Assembly: GCA_024707265.1 (NCBI GenBank)
Contig: JANQAB010000002.1
Location: 1 to 64,000, forward strand
Length of the DNA stretch: 64,000 nucleotides
Source: Sporocytophaga sp.
Lineage (GTDB): Bacteria > Bacteroidota > Bacteroidia > Cytophagales > Cytophagaceae
Reading direction: 5' to 3'
The position numbers and the translations under genes were made by a program. Under the pieces are notes generated by a model. The model saw only the letters and a list, made by a program, of their open reading frames with translations. It ran no database searches and was not told the DNA's origin. This document shows, piece after piece, positions 24,890 through 34,504 of the stretch. Each line of letters opens with the position of its first letter. Position 1 is the first letter of the stretch.

Positions 24890-26266
24890 ATGAAGATAAG
24901 AAGTAAACTGACATTAAAGTTTACAGGTATAGTTGCGCTGGTTCTGCTTATTTTCAGCATCGCTGTATATTATCTTTCTGAAGTCAACAGGTACAATGTT
25001 TTTGAAGATCGTCTTGAAGAAAGGGCGCTTAATACTGCAAAGATGTACCTTGAAGTAGATGAAATTGATGAAAGATTATTAAAGATCCTGAGAAGAAACC
25101 ATCTCAAATCCCTTCCTTCAGAGTTTGTCAGGATATATGATAAAAACTATAAACCAGTATTTATTGATGATACCATAAATTATCATTTCGATAAGAAGTG
25201 GTTAGGCAATATTCAGGAAGAAGAGATTTCAAGTTATGAAGATGGTAATAGACAGGTTGTAGGGATATTTTATTCTGATAATCAGGGAGATTTTTTAATT
25301 GTTGCCAGTGCCATTGATTGGTATGGCCATAAAAAGCTAAAAAATCTTGAAGTTGTACTTACTGTGGGATATTTCATATCACTCATCATAGTTTTTTTCT
25401 TAGGGCAGATATTCGCAAGAGAGGCACTAAAACCTATTCAGAATGTCGTCAGCCAGGTGCAAAAGATATCGGCATCCAATCTTCACCTGAGAGTTGATGA
25501 AGGAAATGGCAAAGATGAAATATCTGATCTTGCAATCACCTTCAATACCATGTTTACAAGGATCGAAACGGCTTTTGATTTGCAAAAGACATTCGTATCC
25601 AATGCCTCACATGAGTTAAGAACTCCTCTTACAACTATTACCGGAGAAATCAGCGTTGCTTTAATGAAGGACAGAACTGTTGAGGAATATAAAGAGATCT
25701 TAAGCTCTTCATTGGAGGAAACAAAAGAGTTGACCAAACTTATCAATGATCTCCTGGAATTGGCTCAGACAGGTATTGATGCCAACTCTGTGCTGATGGG
25801 TAACCTTGACTTAAGTGAGACGATCAAAAAAGCTACGGATGAGGTTCTGAGGAGGAAGCCCGACGCTTCGTTGATCCTGAATCTGGCTAAGACATATTCC
25901 AATGGACCAGTTGTATTCGGTAATGAAAAACTACTGGAAACGTGCTTTCTTAATGTAATTGGCAATGCCCTTAAGTTTTCCGAAGACAAAGAAGTCTCAA
26001 TTGATTTTTCTTATAATGATCATGAAGCCTCTATTGCTATCACCGATAAAGGATTTGGAATAAGCTATGAGGAATTAAAGAATATTTTTGTACCATTTTA
26101 TAGAGCAGAACGATCAGTAAATTTACCTGGTCATGGAATCGGACTTCCTCTTACAAAGAAAATTGTAAACATACATAGAGGAAGAATAGAGGTTCAATCA
26201 ACCCCGGATAAAGGAACAACCTTCTACATTTTTTTTTCCTGTTTTGTTTATTTAATGTCCTTTTAA
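24890..26266 (+). CDS. Sensor histidine kinase of the efflux locus
   Basis: The 458-residue protein has a transmembrane segment at 12-32, a periplasmic sensor region of about 130 residues, a second membrane segment (about 155-178), HAMP, HisKA with the phospho-His in SNASHELRTPLTTI near 240, N-box NVIGNALKFS, G1 DKGFGIS and G2 GHGIGLPL. It resembles CusS/CzcS-type kinases. The last residues (YIFFSCFVYLMSF) are unlike the family. Reading the T run at 26229-26237 as eight instead of nine T gives YIFFPVLFI and a stop at 26253-26255, a more typical end, so a one-base error or indel is likely. Confidence 0.9.
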   Translation: MKIRSKLTLKFTGIVALVLLIFSIAVYYLSEVNRYNVFEDRLEERALNTAKMYLEVDEIDERLLKILRRNHLKSLPSEFVRIYDKNYKPVFIDDTINYHFDKKWLGNIQEEEISSYEDGNRQVVGIFYSDNQGDFLIVASAIDWYGHKKLKNLEVVLTVGYFISLIIVFFLGQIFAREALKPIQNVVSQVQKISASNLHLRVDEGNGKDEISDLAITFNTMFTRIETAFDLQKTFVSNASHELRTPLTTITGEISVALMKDRTVEEYKEILSSSLEETKELTKLINDLLELAQTGIDANSVLMGNLDLSETIKKATDEVLRRKPDASLILNLAKTYSNGPVVFGNEKLLETCFLNVIGNALKFSEDKEVSIDFSYNDHEASIAITDKGFGISYEELKNIFVPFYRAERSVNLPGHGIGLPLTKKIVNIHRGRIEVQSTPDKGTTFYIFFSCFVYLMSF

Positions 26267-26288
26267 TTCCCTTTTAATTAGCCTTTAA
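26250..26288. promoter_or_regulatory. Phased (A/T/C)TTTAA boxes upstream of the efflux operon
   Basis: ATTTAA (26250), TTTTAA (26261), TTTTAA (26272) and CTTTAA (26283) are spaced exactly 11 bp apart, overlapping the 3' end of the kinase gene and about 150 bp before the outer-membrane efflux gene. Same core and period as 22826-22864. This is a candidate operator for the OmpR-type regulator. A small inverted repeat (CAACA-ctgaaa-TGTTG) follows at 26314-26329. Confidence 0.5.
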
Positions 26289-26440
26289 CTATGGGGTAAT
26301 AGCTTAGTATAAGCAACACTGAAATGTTGTCGCATATATTAAACTATTTGCTGGGATTTTGGTCTTAACAGGACAGATTTACTTCAGAATCCAATATTTT
26401 TTTAGGGGTTAAAATACAAAGGAGTTAAAAATCATAAGTA

Positions 26441-27724
26441 ATGAAATGGGTATTAAGCATACTGCTAAGCATTGAGCTATTAGTTGGTGCAGATGTTTTG
26501 GGACAAAATAAAATATTTTCAGATACGGTTAAAATCACTGTAGAGGAAGCAGATAAAAAGTTTCTGGAAAAAAATCTTTTATTACTGGCATCCAGGTATG
26601 ATATAGATGCAGCGAAAGCTCAGGTTCTTCAAGCACGTTTGTGGGAAAATCCTTCTGTGTATTACGAGCAAAACGTTTACAATCCTCAAACAAAAAAATA
26701 TTTTGATGCTTCAAAAAGCGGCGAGTTTATTCTTCAGGCCTCGCAGCTTGTAATGTTGGCAGGAAAAAGAAATAAAAGAATCCAGCTTGGTAATACCAGC
26801 GCTGAAATCGCAGAGTTCCAATTTTTCGATCTCCTTCGCACTCTTAAGTATGAACTGAGAACTAACATCATTGAGCTTTATTTTCTTCAGCAATCTTATC
26901 TTATGTTTAGAGATGAAATAAGGACAATGAGAAGCACTGTAATTCTTTATCAGACGCAATATGAAAAAGGGAATATACCTCTGAAAGAAATCATTCGTCT
27001 TAAAGCATTTTTGTTTAACATGGAAAATGAAAGTAAAGATCTGCTTTCCCAGATTACAGCTAGGCAAACGACTCTCCATGTTCTACTGAACGACAGATCT
27101 AAATCCTATTATAATCCTGTTCTGGATAAAAAGCAACTTGATAGCCTTAATGTAAAGGAGCTCCAACTTCAGGCACTGATAGATTCAGCTAATGTAAATA
27201 GATTTGATCTTAAAGCTTACAGGTCTTCTCAGAAGTATGAAGAGCAAAATCTTGCTTACCAGAAAGCTCTTGCAGTTCCTGACCTGAGATTTGGAGGGGT
27301 CTTCGACAGAAATGGAAATTATATACCAAATTATTATGCTGTCACTATTGCCATGGATCTACCATTGCTCAACAGGAATCAGGGTAACATAGAAGTTGCC
27401 AAAAAAAGGTTTGAAAGAAGTAAGGTTCTGACGGAAGAATATGAAAACAGAGTAGAAGCAGAGGTTGCAGGAGCATTGAGCAGATCATTTGAATACAATG
27501 ATCTCTATTCAAATTTTGACAATAAGTTTACAAGTGATTTTAACAGGCTCATTGAAGGAATACTTATAAACTATGAAAAGCGAAATATAACATTAATTGA
27601 ATTTATAGATTTTTATGAGGCCTACAAGGCTTCAGTTATCCAAATGAACCAATTGCAGACAAACAGAATGAATGCATTTGAAGAACTTAATTTTTCTGTA
27701 GGAAAGCCCATCGTTAAATATTGA
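26441..27724 (+). CDS. TolC/CzcC-type outer membrane efflux protein
   Basis: The 427-residue protein has a signal peptide (about 1-21, ending near LVGADVLGQ) and two repeats of the long alpha-helical outer-membrane efflux fold: the first around SRYDIDAAKAQVLQARLWENP, the second around NRFDLKAYRSSQKYEEQN. It ends ...RMNAFEELNFSVGKPI, typical of CzcC/CusC relatives. It forms the outer-membrane exit duct of the tripartite pump encoded with the next two genes, whose spacing is short. Confidence 0.88.
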   Translation: MKWVLSILLSIELLVGADVLGQNKIFSDTVKITVEEADKKFLEKNLLLLASRYDIDAAKAQVLQARLWENPSVYYEQNVYNPQTKKYFDASKSGEFILQASQLVMLAGKRNKRIQLGNTSAEIAEFQFFDLLRTLKYELRTNIIELYFLQQSYLMFRDEIRTMRSTVILYQTQYEKGNIPLKEIIRLKAFLFNMENESKDLLSQITARQTTLHVLLNDRSKSYYNPVLDKKQLDSLNVKELQLQALIDSANVNRFDLKAYRSSQKYEEQNLAYQKALAVPDLRFGGVFDRNGNYIPNYYAVTIAMDLPLLNRNQGNIEVAKKRFERSKVLTEEYENRVEAEVAGALSRSFEYNDLYSNFDNKFTSDFNRLIEGILINYEKRNITLIEFIDFYEAYKASVIQMNQLQTNRMNAFEELNFSVGKPIVKY

Positions 27725-27735
27725 TATTATCTCGT

Positions 27736-28815
27736 ATGAAAAAGTTGTATTTTATTATCGCCTCGATGGTACTGGCGATTGGTTGTTCGGAAAAACATGC
27801 TGAAGTCCATGATGAAAAGTTTTGCCTGAGCGATACGATGAGTCGGGTTATTTCCATTGATACAGTCAGAAGGCAAAGAATCGCGAATGAACTTACCCTA
27901 TCAGGAAAAGTTACGGCTAATGAAGATAAAGTGGTTAAAGTACTTCCTCTTGTGGGGGGTATTATCGAGGACTTACGAGTTGAATTAGGAGACTATGTGG
28001 AGAAAGGACAAATATTAGCAATCATTCAGAGTAGCGAAATCGCAGATTTTGAAAAACAATTAACTTCAGCCGAATCAAATCTTTCTGTAGCTCAGAAAAG
28101 CTTTTCCGTAACTCAGGACATGTTTAAAGCTGGTCTGGCTTCGGAGAAAGAAATGGTCATGGATAGAAAAGAACTTGAAAAGGCAGAAAGTGAATTAAAG
28201 AGAATCAAAGAGGTTTTTAGAATCTACGGCGTACAGGGTAATTCTGTATATACCATGAAAGCGCCTATATCAGGATTTATTATTGAAAAGAATGTTACTG
28301 AAAATATGCAATTCAGAACTGAAAGTGCGAATAACTTCTTCACGATTTCCGGGCTTGATGAAATCTGGGTTATCGCCAATGTTTATGAAACCGATATCAA
28401 TAAGGTAAAAGTAGGTTATGACGCGGAGATAAAAGTACTTCCCTATCCTGATAAAGTCTTCAAAGGGAAGATAGATAAAATCTTTAATGTTCTGGATCCA
28501 GCTACGCGTGTGATGAAGGTACGTATCAGGATGAATAACAAAGGTTATGAATTGAAACCTGAAATGTATGCACAAGTGATTTTAAAGTATGAAGAAGGTG
28601 ATAATTCCATGATTGCGGTACCTTCTGAAAGCATTGTTTTTGACAAAAACAGAAACTTTGTAATGGTGTATACCGACAAGTGTGCGATTGAAACCAGAGA
28701 GGTTGAGATTCAACAAAGGTTAAATACAATTACTTACATCAAAAGCGGCCTGAAAGAAGGCGAGAGAATCATCTCCAATCATCAGTTATTGGTTTATAAT
28801 GCGCTTAATAACTAA
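27736..28815 (+). CDS. RND efflux periplasmic adaptor (CzcB/CusB type)
   Basis: About 359 residues from ATG at 27736 (MKKLYFIIASMVLAIGCSEK), which gives a proper lipoprotein signal with LAIGC; a TTG 15 bp upstream overlaps the previous stop and is less likely. The domains run: lipoyl/barrel-sandwich half with VVKVLPLVGGIIEDLRVELG, a helical hairpin (about 110-165), the returning lipoyl half (APISGFIIEKNVTE), a beta barrel (ETDINKVKVGYDAEIKVLPY) and a membrane-proximal domain. It bridges the CzcA-type pump and the outer-membrane duct. No His-rich metal-binding tail is seen. Confidence 0.9.
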   Translation: MKKLYFIIASMVLAIGCSEKHAEVHDEKFCLSDTMSRVISIDTVRRQRIANELTLSGKVTANEDKVVKVLPLVGGIIEDLRVELGDYVEKGQILAIIQSSEIADFEKQLTSAESNLSVAQKSFSVTQDMFKAGLASEKEMVMDRKELEKAESELKRIKEVFRIYGVQGNSVYTMKAPISGFIIEKNVTENMQFRTESANNFFTISGLDEIWVIANVYETDINKVKVGYDAEIKVLPYPDKVFKGKIDKIFNVLDPATRVMKVRIRMNNKGYELKPEMYAQVILKYEEGDNSMIAVPSESIVFDKNRNFVMVYTDKCAIETREVEIQQRLNTITYIKSGLKEGERIISNHQLLVYNALNN

Positions 28816-28884
28816 TATTTAATCTCTGTGCATTTTAATCTTCAAAGATCTTTTATCTAAGATCAGCCATTTACGATTACATCT

Positions 28885-31800
28885 ATGAAACGGTTTATTG
28901 GAAATATAGTAGGGTTTTCCTTAAAACATAAATTCTTTGTTTTTTTCGCAACCTTTGTATTGATAATTGCAGGTATATTCAGCTATCTGAATACTCCTAT
29001 TGAAGCATTTCCTGACGTAACAAATGCCAGGGTTCAGATCATTACGCAGTGGCCTGGAAGGAGTGCGGAGGAAGTTGAGAAGTTTATTACCATACCTATT
29101 GAGGTAGAAATGAATTCTGTTCCTGGCAAGACTAGCTTAAGGTCAATTTCTCTTTTCGGGCTATCTGTCGTTACCATGATATTCGATGATGATGTTGATG
29201 ATTTTACCGCGAGGCAAAATGCAATCAACCGTCTTATGAATGTAAACCTTCCTGATGATGTAGATCCGGAAATGCAACCTCCTTATGGTCCTACTGGTGA
29301 GATATTCAGATATACACTTCAAAGCAAAACAAAAGACGTTAGGGAGCTGAAGACCATACAGGACTGGATAATCGACAGAAACCTTAAGGGCGTACATGGT
29401 ATTGCCGATGTAGTAAGCTTTGGAGGAGAAGTTAAAAGCTATGAAATAAGCATTAATCCTGATTTATTAAAAAACTATAACCTGACGGCTCTTGATGTTT
29501 ATGATGCAGTTACAAAAAGCAACATGAATGTGGGAGGTGATGTCATAGAAAAAAATGATCAGGCTTATGTCGTCCGTGGTATAGGTCAGCTAAAGAACAT
29601 TTCCGATATTGAAAATATCATTATCAATGATATAAATGGTACCCCGATTTTTGTAAGAAATGTTGCAAAAGTAAGGGAGCATCATCTGCCCAAGCTAGGC
29701 TATGTTTCCAGAGATACAACAAGAAATCTGGTTGAAGGAATTGTAATTATGAGGAAGGCAGAAAATCCTAGTATGGTGCTTGCAGGGCTTAAAGAGAAAA
29801 TCGAAGAGCTTAATGATTATATACTCCCTAACGATGTCAAGATTGTTCCATTTTATGACAGGTCTACTCTTATTGGATTTACTACAAATACTGTAACAAA
29901 AAACCTCATTGAAGGGATTGTACTGGTTACAGTGATCGTATTTATTTTCATGGCTGACTGGAGAACTACCATTACGGTTTCCATAATCATTCCGTTAGCA
30001 TTGTTATTTGCATTTATGTGTATGCGGATCAAAGGCATGTCTGCTAACCTCTTATCCATGGGGGCGATAGACTTTGGTATTATCATAGATGGGGCCGTTG
30101 TAATGGTCGAAGGTTTGTTCGTGATGCTTGATCATAAAGCAAACAAATTCGGCATGGACCGCTTTAACAAGCTGGCCAAAATGGGTTGGATAAAAGAAAC
30201 CGGAGCTGAACTAGGTAAGTCTATCTTCTTTTCAAAATTAATCATCATCACGGCACTCCTACCTATATTTTCATTCCAGAAGGTGGAGGGTAAGATGTTT
30301 TCTCCTCTCGCGTGGACATTAGGATTTGCACTTCTGGGAGCATTGATATACACACTTACGTTGGTGCCGGTTTTAAGTCATATTCTTTTAAATAAAAATG
30401 TTAAAGAGAAGCATAATTTCTTTGTTGAGTTTGTAAACAATATAGTTACGAAGGCTTTTACATTTGTATTTAAGCATAAGAAGATCAGCTTCATGACATC
30501 ATTGGTTGCGCTTGGAGTAGGTCTGTTTTCATTTACATTTCTAGGTTCTGAGTTCTTGCCGCAGTTGAATGAGGGTGCTGTATATATAAGAGCCAGCATG
30601 CCAATGAGCTCATCACTGAATGAGTCCATTTCAATGACAAATAAAATCCGTAAGTCTATTTCCTCATTTGATGAAGTCAACGCAGTGATGAGTCAGACCG
30701 GAAGACCTAACGATGGAACAGATCCTACAGGCTTCTTTAATATTGAGTTCCATGTTGATCTGAAACCAAAAGAAAATTGGCAAAGGAAGATCAGTAAAGA
30801 TGAATTGATCACTGAAATGAAGAACAAACTTGCGGTTTATCAGGGAATCAGCTTTAACTTCTCCCAGCCAATTATGGATAACGTAGAAGAAGCGGTTTCC
30901 GGAGTGAAGGGGTCAATGGCTGTTAAAATTTTCGGTGATGACTTTGGAAGATTAGAAGAACTTGGTGAACAGGTTAATGATATTTTAGCAGGTGTAGAAG
31001 GAATTGAAGACCTAGGCATAATAAGATTGATTGGTCAACCGGAAATGCGTATTGAACTCAATCAGCAAAAGATGGCAATTTATGGAGTGAGAACTGAAGA
31101 TGCACAGCGTGTTATAGAAATGGCAATTGGAGGAAAAACTGCTTCAAAGATGTATGAGGGAGAAAAGAAGTTTGATATTGTGGTAAGATATCTTCCGCAG
31201 TTCAGGAAGACCGAAGAGCAGATTGCAAATATTACTGTTCCTACAATTCATGGAAACAGGGTATTATTAAATGAGCTCGCAAAGATTCATCCGGAAACAG
31301 GTCCTGCATTTGTATATAGAGAAGGCAATCACCGATTTATTGCTGTGAAGTTTTCTGTAAGAGGTAGAGATTTAGGAAGCACTATTAAAGAGGCTCAGGA
31401 AAAAGTCCAGCAATCAGTGAAGCTGGATAAGGGAATGAAAGTAGAGTGGAAGGGTGAGTTCGAAAATCAGGTAAGAGCCACCAAAAGGTTAGCGCAGGTA
31501 GTACCTCTGAGTATTCTATTAATCTTCCTTATTCTTTTTGTGACATTCGGAAACCTGAAAGATGCTGTACTGGTTTTATTGAATGTGCCTTTTGCATTGA
31601 TCGGTGGTATCTGGGCATTGTTGATTACAAATACAAATTTTAGTATTTCTGCGGGTGTCGGATTCATTGCTCTGTTTGGTATTTGTATTCAGAACGGGGT
31701 TATTCTTACCACAGTGTTTAAAAATAATTTAAGAGAAGGAATGTCATTGGCAGATACACTTATTGATGGGGTAAAGTCAAGGATCAGGCCAGTGGTGATG

Positions 31801-31995
31801 ACTGCGATGATGGCGGCATTGGGACTTTTACCAGCAGCATTGTCAACAGGTATTGGTTCGGAAACTCAAAAGCCACTCGCCATAGTAGTAATCGGAGGTT
31901 TGATAACAGCTACAGTGCTTACGCTGCTTATTTTCCCATTAATATTTGAGTGGGTCTATAAGAGAAATATGGATTTTGAAAGACAGTTAGATTAA
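28885..31995 (+). CDS. CzcA/CusA-type heavy-metal RND transporter
   Basis: The 1036-residue protein has the RND layout: TM1 (about 13-32), a large periplasmic loop, TM2-6, a second periplasmic loop, and a C-terminal TM block. The TM4 motif AIDFGIIIDGAVVMVEG with two Asp residues is the proton-relay signature of the heavy-metal (HME) class. The N-terminal NTPIEAFPDVTNARVQIITQ and PGRSAEEVEKFITIPIE are also diagnostic. It exports cations (Zn/Co/Cd/Ni or Cu/Ag), and the ion cannot be fixed from sequence alone. It is the third gene of the efflux operon, followed by a strong terminator. Confidence 0.93.
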   Translation: MKRFIGNIVGFSLKHKFFVFFATFVLIIAGIFSYLNTPIEAFPDVTNARVQIITQWPGRSAEEVEKFITIPIEVEMNSVPGKTSLRSISLFGLSVVTMIFDDDVDDFTARQNAINRLMNVNLPDDVDPEMQPPYGPTGEIFRYTLQSKTKDVRELKTIQDWIIDRNLKGVHGIADVVSFGGEVKSYEISINPDLLKNYNLTALDVYDAVTKSNMNVGGDVIEKNDQAYVVRGIGQLKNISDIENIIINDINGTPIFVRNVAKVREHHLPKLGYVSRDTTRNLVEGIVIMRKAENPSMVLAGLKEKIEELNDYILPNDVKIVPFYDRSTLIGFTTNTVTKNLIEGIVLVTVIVFIFMADWRTTITVSIIIPLALLFAFMCMRIKGMSANLLSMGAIDFGIIIDGAVVMVEGLFVMLDHKANKFGMDRFNKLAKMGWIKETGAELGKSIFFSKLIIITALLPIFSFQKVEGKMFSPLAWTLGFALLGALIYTLTLVPVLSHILLNKNVKEKHNFFVEFVNNIVTKAFTFVFKHKKISFMTSLVALGVGLFSFTFLGSEFLPQLNEGAVYIRASMPMSSSLNESISMTNKIRKSISSFDEVNAVMSQTGRPNDGTDPTGFFNIEFHVDLKPKENWQRKISKDELITEMKNKLAVYQGISFNFSQPIMDNVEEAVSGVKGSMAVKIFGDDFGRLEELGEQVNDILAGVEGIEDLGIIRLIGQPEMRIELNQQKMAIYGVRTEDAQRVIEMAIGGKTASKMYEGEKKFDIVVRYLPQFRKTEEQIANITVPTIHGNRVLLNELAKIHPETGPAFVYREGNHRFIAVKFSVRGRDLGSTIKEAQEKVQQSVKLDKGMKVEWKGEFENQVRATKRLAQVVPLSILLIFLILFVTFGNLKDAVLVLLNVPFALIGGIWALLITNTNFSISAGVGFIALFGICIQNGVILTTVFKNNLREGMSLADTLIDGVKSRIRPVVMTAMMAALGLLPAALSTGIGSETQKPLAIVVIGGLITATVLTLLIFPLIFEWVYKRNMDFERQLD

Positions 31996-32023
31996 CGGTT
32001 GTTTATTTCCCCCATAGTTTCTT

Positions 32024-32053
32024 AAATGTCCCGGCATGGTCGGGACATTTTTG
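32024..32053. terminator. Terminator after the efflux operon
   Basis: A perfect 10-bp stem AAATGTCCCG / CGGGACATTT with a 7-nt loop and a T tail lies 29 bp after the transporter stop. Confidence 0.9.
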
Positions 32054-32153
32054 TTAGTATGAGTTTCTATTAACTTATAATCTTTATTAAGGGATCGGGA
32101 GAAGTTATTCAAAATACATTATACTTTAAGCCTTACTGCTTTCAGCTTTAAAA

Positions 32154-34490
32154 TCATCTTTCAATTACTTCAAACTTTACGCGCTTGCTTTCCCCGGATT
32201 CATCTGTAACTGTTAGATAATGTTCGCCAGGATTCGGATTAACAGCGAGTTGATGAAAGTCTTTTGTTGATCCTACATAGGAACTATCTATATACCAAAA
32301 TACCTGCTTCCCGGGATTTCTATGGGCTACTTCAAAAACAGTCTTACCTTTCCTTTCATCAATTTCTATAGGAATAAATATTTTACTCCCATATGTAGGA
32401 TAAAGGATCTCAAATGAACGATTTGCTATGTAAGCGATACAGTCTTCTCTGTATGGAGGTAAAGTTTTGTACGAAGCATTTTTGTTTTTGTAATAGTATT
32501 CCATTGCTGGAGGAAGTACAAACAGAGCCTTGGTGTGCATATTTATGACAGATTCACATTCACCGCTTACTCTGTATTGTTCTGTTGCATCCAGATGGAT
32601 AAGCTTATGATAGGGGCATAAGCCGGAAAGATGGGTAGCCTTTTGTGTCCATTGAATGGCGCGTTCTTCACAATTTTCACCTGCTTTAAAACCACTTTTT
32701 ATACATACTTCTGTCTGAGTCATTTCATTAAATGGCTGCAGAAACCAATGTTGTGATTTAAGGTGTTTAAAGATGTCAAATAATATGGGTGCGGCCGATC
32801 CAATACCTGTTAGGTCAGGTCTGCCCTCTCCGTCAGCATTGCCAGCCCATACAGCTACAACATATTGCGGTGTACATCCAATAGCCCAGGCATCTCTGTT
32901 ACCATAGCTTGTTCCTGTTTTCCATGCTATTTTATAAGCAGAATTAAAGTCTCTCCATGAAGCATCCTCTTCTGGTCTTGAAACTTCATTCATAGCTTCG
33001 AAAGTCAGCCAGATAGATCCAGCATCTAGAACTGTACAATAGTCTTGTTTCGCTTTTTCAGAGATAAAAGATGGCTTCTCTGTTTTTAATCTGAATTTAT
33101 GGATAAGATGATAATCGTTTAAGGAGGATGCCATGTTTCTGTAAATCCCTGCCAGATCCCAAAGTGTACCTTCAGCACCTCCTAATATAAGAGATAAGCC
33201 ATAGTGGGTGTATGGTTTATTCAGTGTGGTCATACCGAGTTTCTTCAGGTTATGGTGAAATTTTTCAACTCCGTATTCCTGAAGGATTCTTACAGCAGGC
33301 ACATTAAGTGATCTTGCTATCGATTGCTTGAATGCTACTGCTCCATCATAGGTGAGAAAATAATTTTTGGGTGCATAACCGCCAATAAGTGTTGGAATAT
33401 CAGCAACAAGAGAAGTATTCAATAATTTTCCTTCTGTAAGAAGCATGCCGAATAACAATGGTTTAAGGATGCTTCCTGTACTTCTTCTTGCCTGTATAAG
33501 ATCAACACTGAACCCATGATCGTCAGTTTGGTCACTCAGTATATTTCCACCATAAGTAAGCACTTTACCAGTCTTAACATCCAGAATTAGCGCAGCAGCA
33601 TTATATACTCCATTTGCTGAAAGTCTTTCTTGATGATAGGCCAGTATTTTATTTACAGTCTTTTGAAGGTGTATATTTATAGTGCTTTTTATGCGTTTTC
33701 CTTTCATGCCTTTTTTCTCTGAATAAGCAAGCATATGAGGAGCAACAACTGGTAATGCATAAGGCTTACCTGGCAATGGTTCTTTTAATGCCAGTTCATA
33801 CGACATTTTGTCGATGCAGCCTTTCTCATGCAGGCTTTTGAGGAGCCTGTTTCTTTTCTTTAAGAAGATCAGTTCGTTTTTTCCGGGAAAGATGAGTGCC
33901 GGACTATTAGGTAAAACTGCGAGAGCTGCAGCTTCAGCCCAGGATAGTTGACTGGAAGGAGCATTAAAATACCTCCATGATGCGGCTTCCAGCCCAACAA
34001 CATTGCCTCCGAAAGGAGCATTAGATGCGTACAATGTTAGTATTTCTTTTTTTGATAAAGATATTTCTAGCCGTAATGCTTGAACTACTTCAATAAGCTT
34101 TTCAAGAAATGACCTTCGCTTGTTCTTGCGACTCAGTCTTATTACCTGCATGGTAAGGGTACTACCTCCTCTTACTATTTTTCCGCTTTTTATATTCTGC
34201 CAGGAGGAATTGCCTATGGAAAAAAAATCAACTCCAATATGATTTTGGAAATTCTTATCTTCAAAGGTTATAATGGATATTGCAAATTTATTCGGAACCG
34301 AATCACTGACGGGAAACCTCCACTGACCGTCTGAAGCAATTTTGGCGGCAAGCAGTTCTCCTTTTTTATCTTCAAGAATTGTGCTGGTGGGATCCTTAAA
34401 TAGTTTTGACGGAAGGGAAAACCAAAATAGCAAAAATAGAAAAAGGAGAAGTGTAAGTATACCTAGATATATTTTGATTCTCCTTTTCAT
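32154..34490 (-). CDS. pbpC: Penicillin-binding protein 1C
   Basis: The 778-residue protein has a short cytoplasmic tail and one TM segment (about 7-27). The GT51 glycosyltransferase domain shows TFEDKNFQNHIGVDFFSI and RGGSTLTMQVIRL. The transpeptidase domain has SxxK in RSTGSILKPLLF (near 335), SxN in SLNVPAV and KTG in AWKTGTSYGNRDAW. A C-terminal BiPBP_C-type beta domain (about 690-778) is specific to PBP1C. It polymerises and could crosslink peptidoglycan. It lies 14 bp after the alpha-2-macroglobulin gene on the same strand, the arrangement known from YfhM/PbpC pairs in other bacteria. Confidence 0.94.
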   Translation of the reverse strand: MKRRIKIYLGILTLLLFLFLLFWFSLPSKLFKDPTSTILEDKKGELLAAKIASDGQWRFPVSDSVPNKFAISIITFEDKNFQNHIGVDFFSIGNSSWQNIKSGKIVRGGSTLTMQVIRLSRKNKRRSFLEKLIEVVQALRLEISLSKKEILTLYASNAPFGGNVVGLEAASWRYFNAPSSQLSWAEAAALAVLPNSPALIFPGKNELIFLKKRNRLLKSLHEKGCIDKMSYELALKEPLPGKPYALPVVAPHMLAYSEKKGMKGKRIKSTINIHLQKTVNKILAYHQERLSANGVYNAAALILDVKTGKVLTYGGNILSDQTDDHGFSVDLIQARRSTGSILKPLLFGMLLTEGKLLNTSLVADIPTLIGGYAPKNYFLTYDGAVAFKQSIARSLNVPAVRILQEYGVEKFHHNLKKLGMTTLNKPYTHYGLSLILGGAEGTLWDLAGIYRNMASSLNDYHLIHKFRLKTEKPSFISEKAKQDYCTVLDAGSIWLTFEAMNEVSRPEEDASWRDFNSAYKIAWKTGTSYGNRDAWAIGCTPQYVVAVWAGNADGEGRPDLTGIGSAAPILFDIFKHLKSQHWFLQPFNEMTQTEVCIKSGFKAGENCEERAIQWTQKATHLSGLCPYHKLIHLDATEQYRVSGECESVINMHTKALFVLPPAMEYYYKNKNASYKTLPPYREDCIAYIANRSFEILYPTYGSKIFIPIEIDERKGKTVFEVAHRNPGKQVFWYIDSSYVGSTKDFHQLAVNPNPGEHYLTVTDESGESKRVKFEVIER

Positions 34491-34504
34491 AATTTTAGTA
34501 ATAA

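Noticed and set aside
32090-32153. Second copy of the 23940-24141 palindromic element
   Set aside because: ACTTTAAGCC ... GCTTTCAGCTTTAAA is reminiscent of the outer arm but is short, lacks the core, and may be chance in AT-rich DNA.
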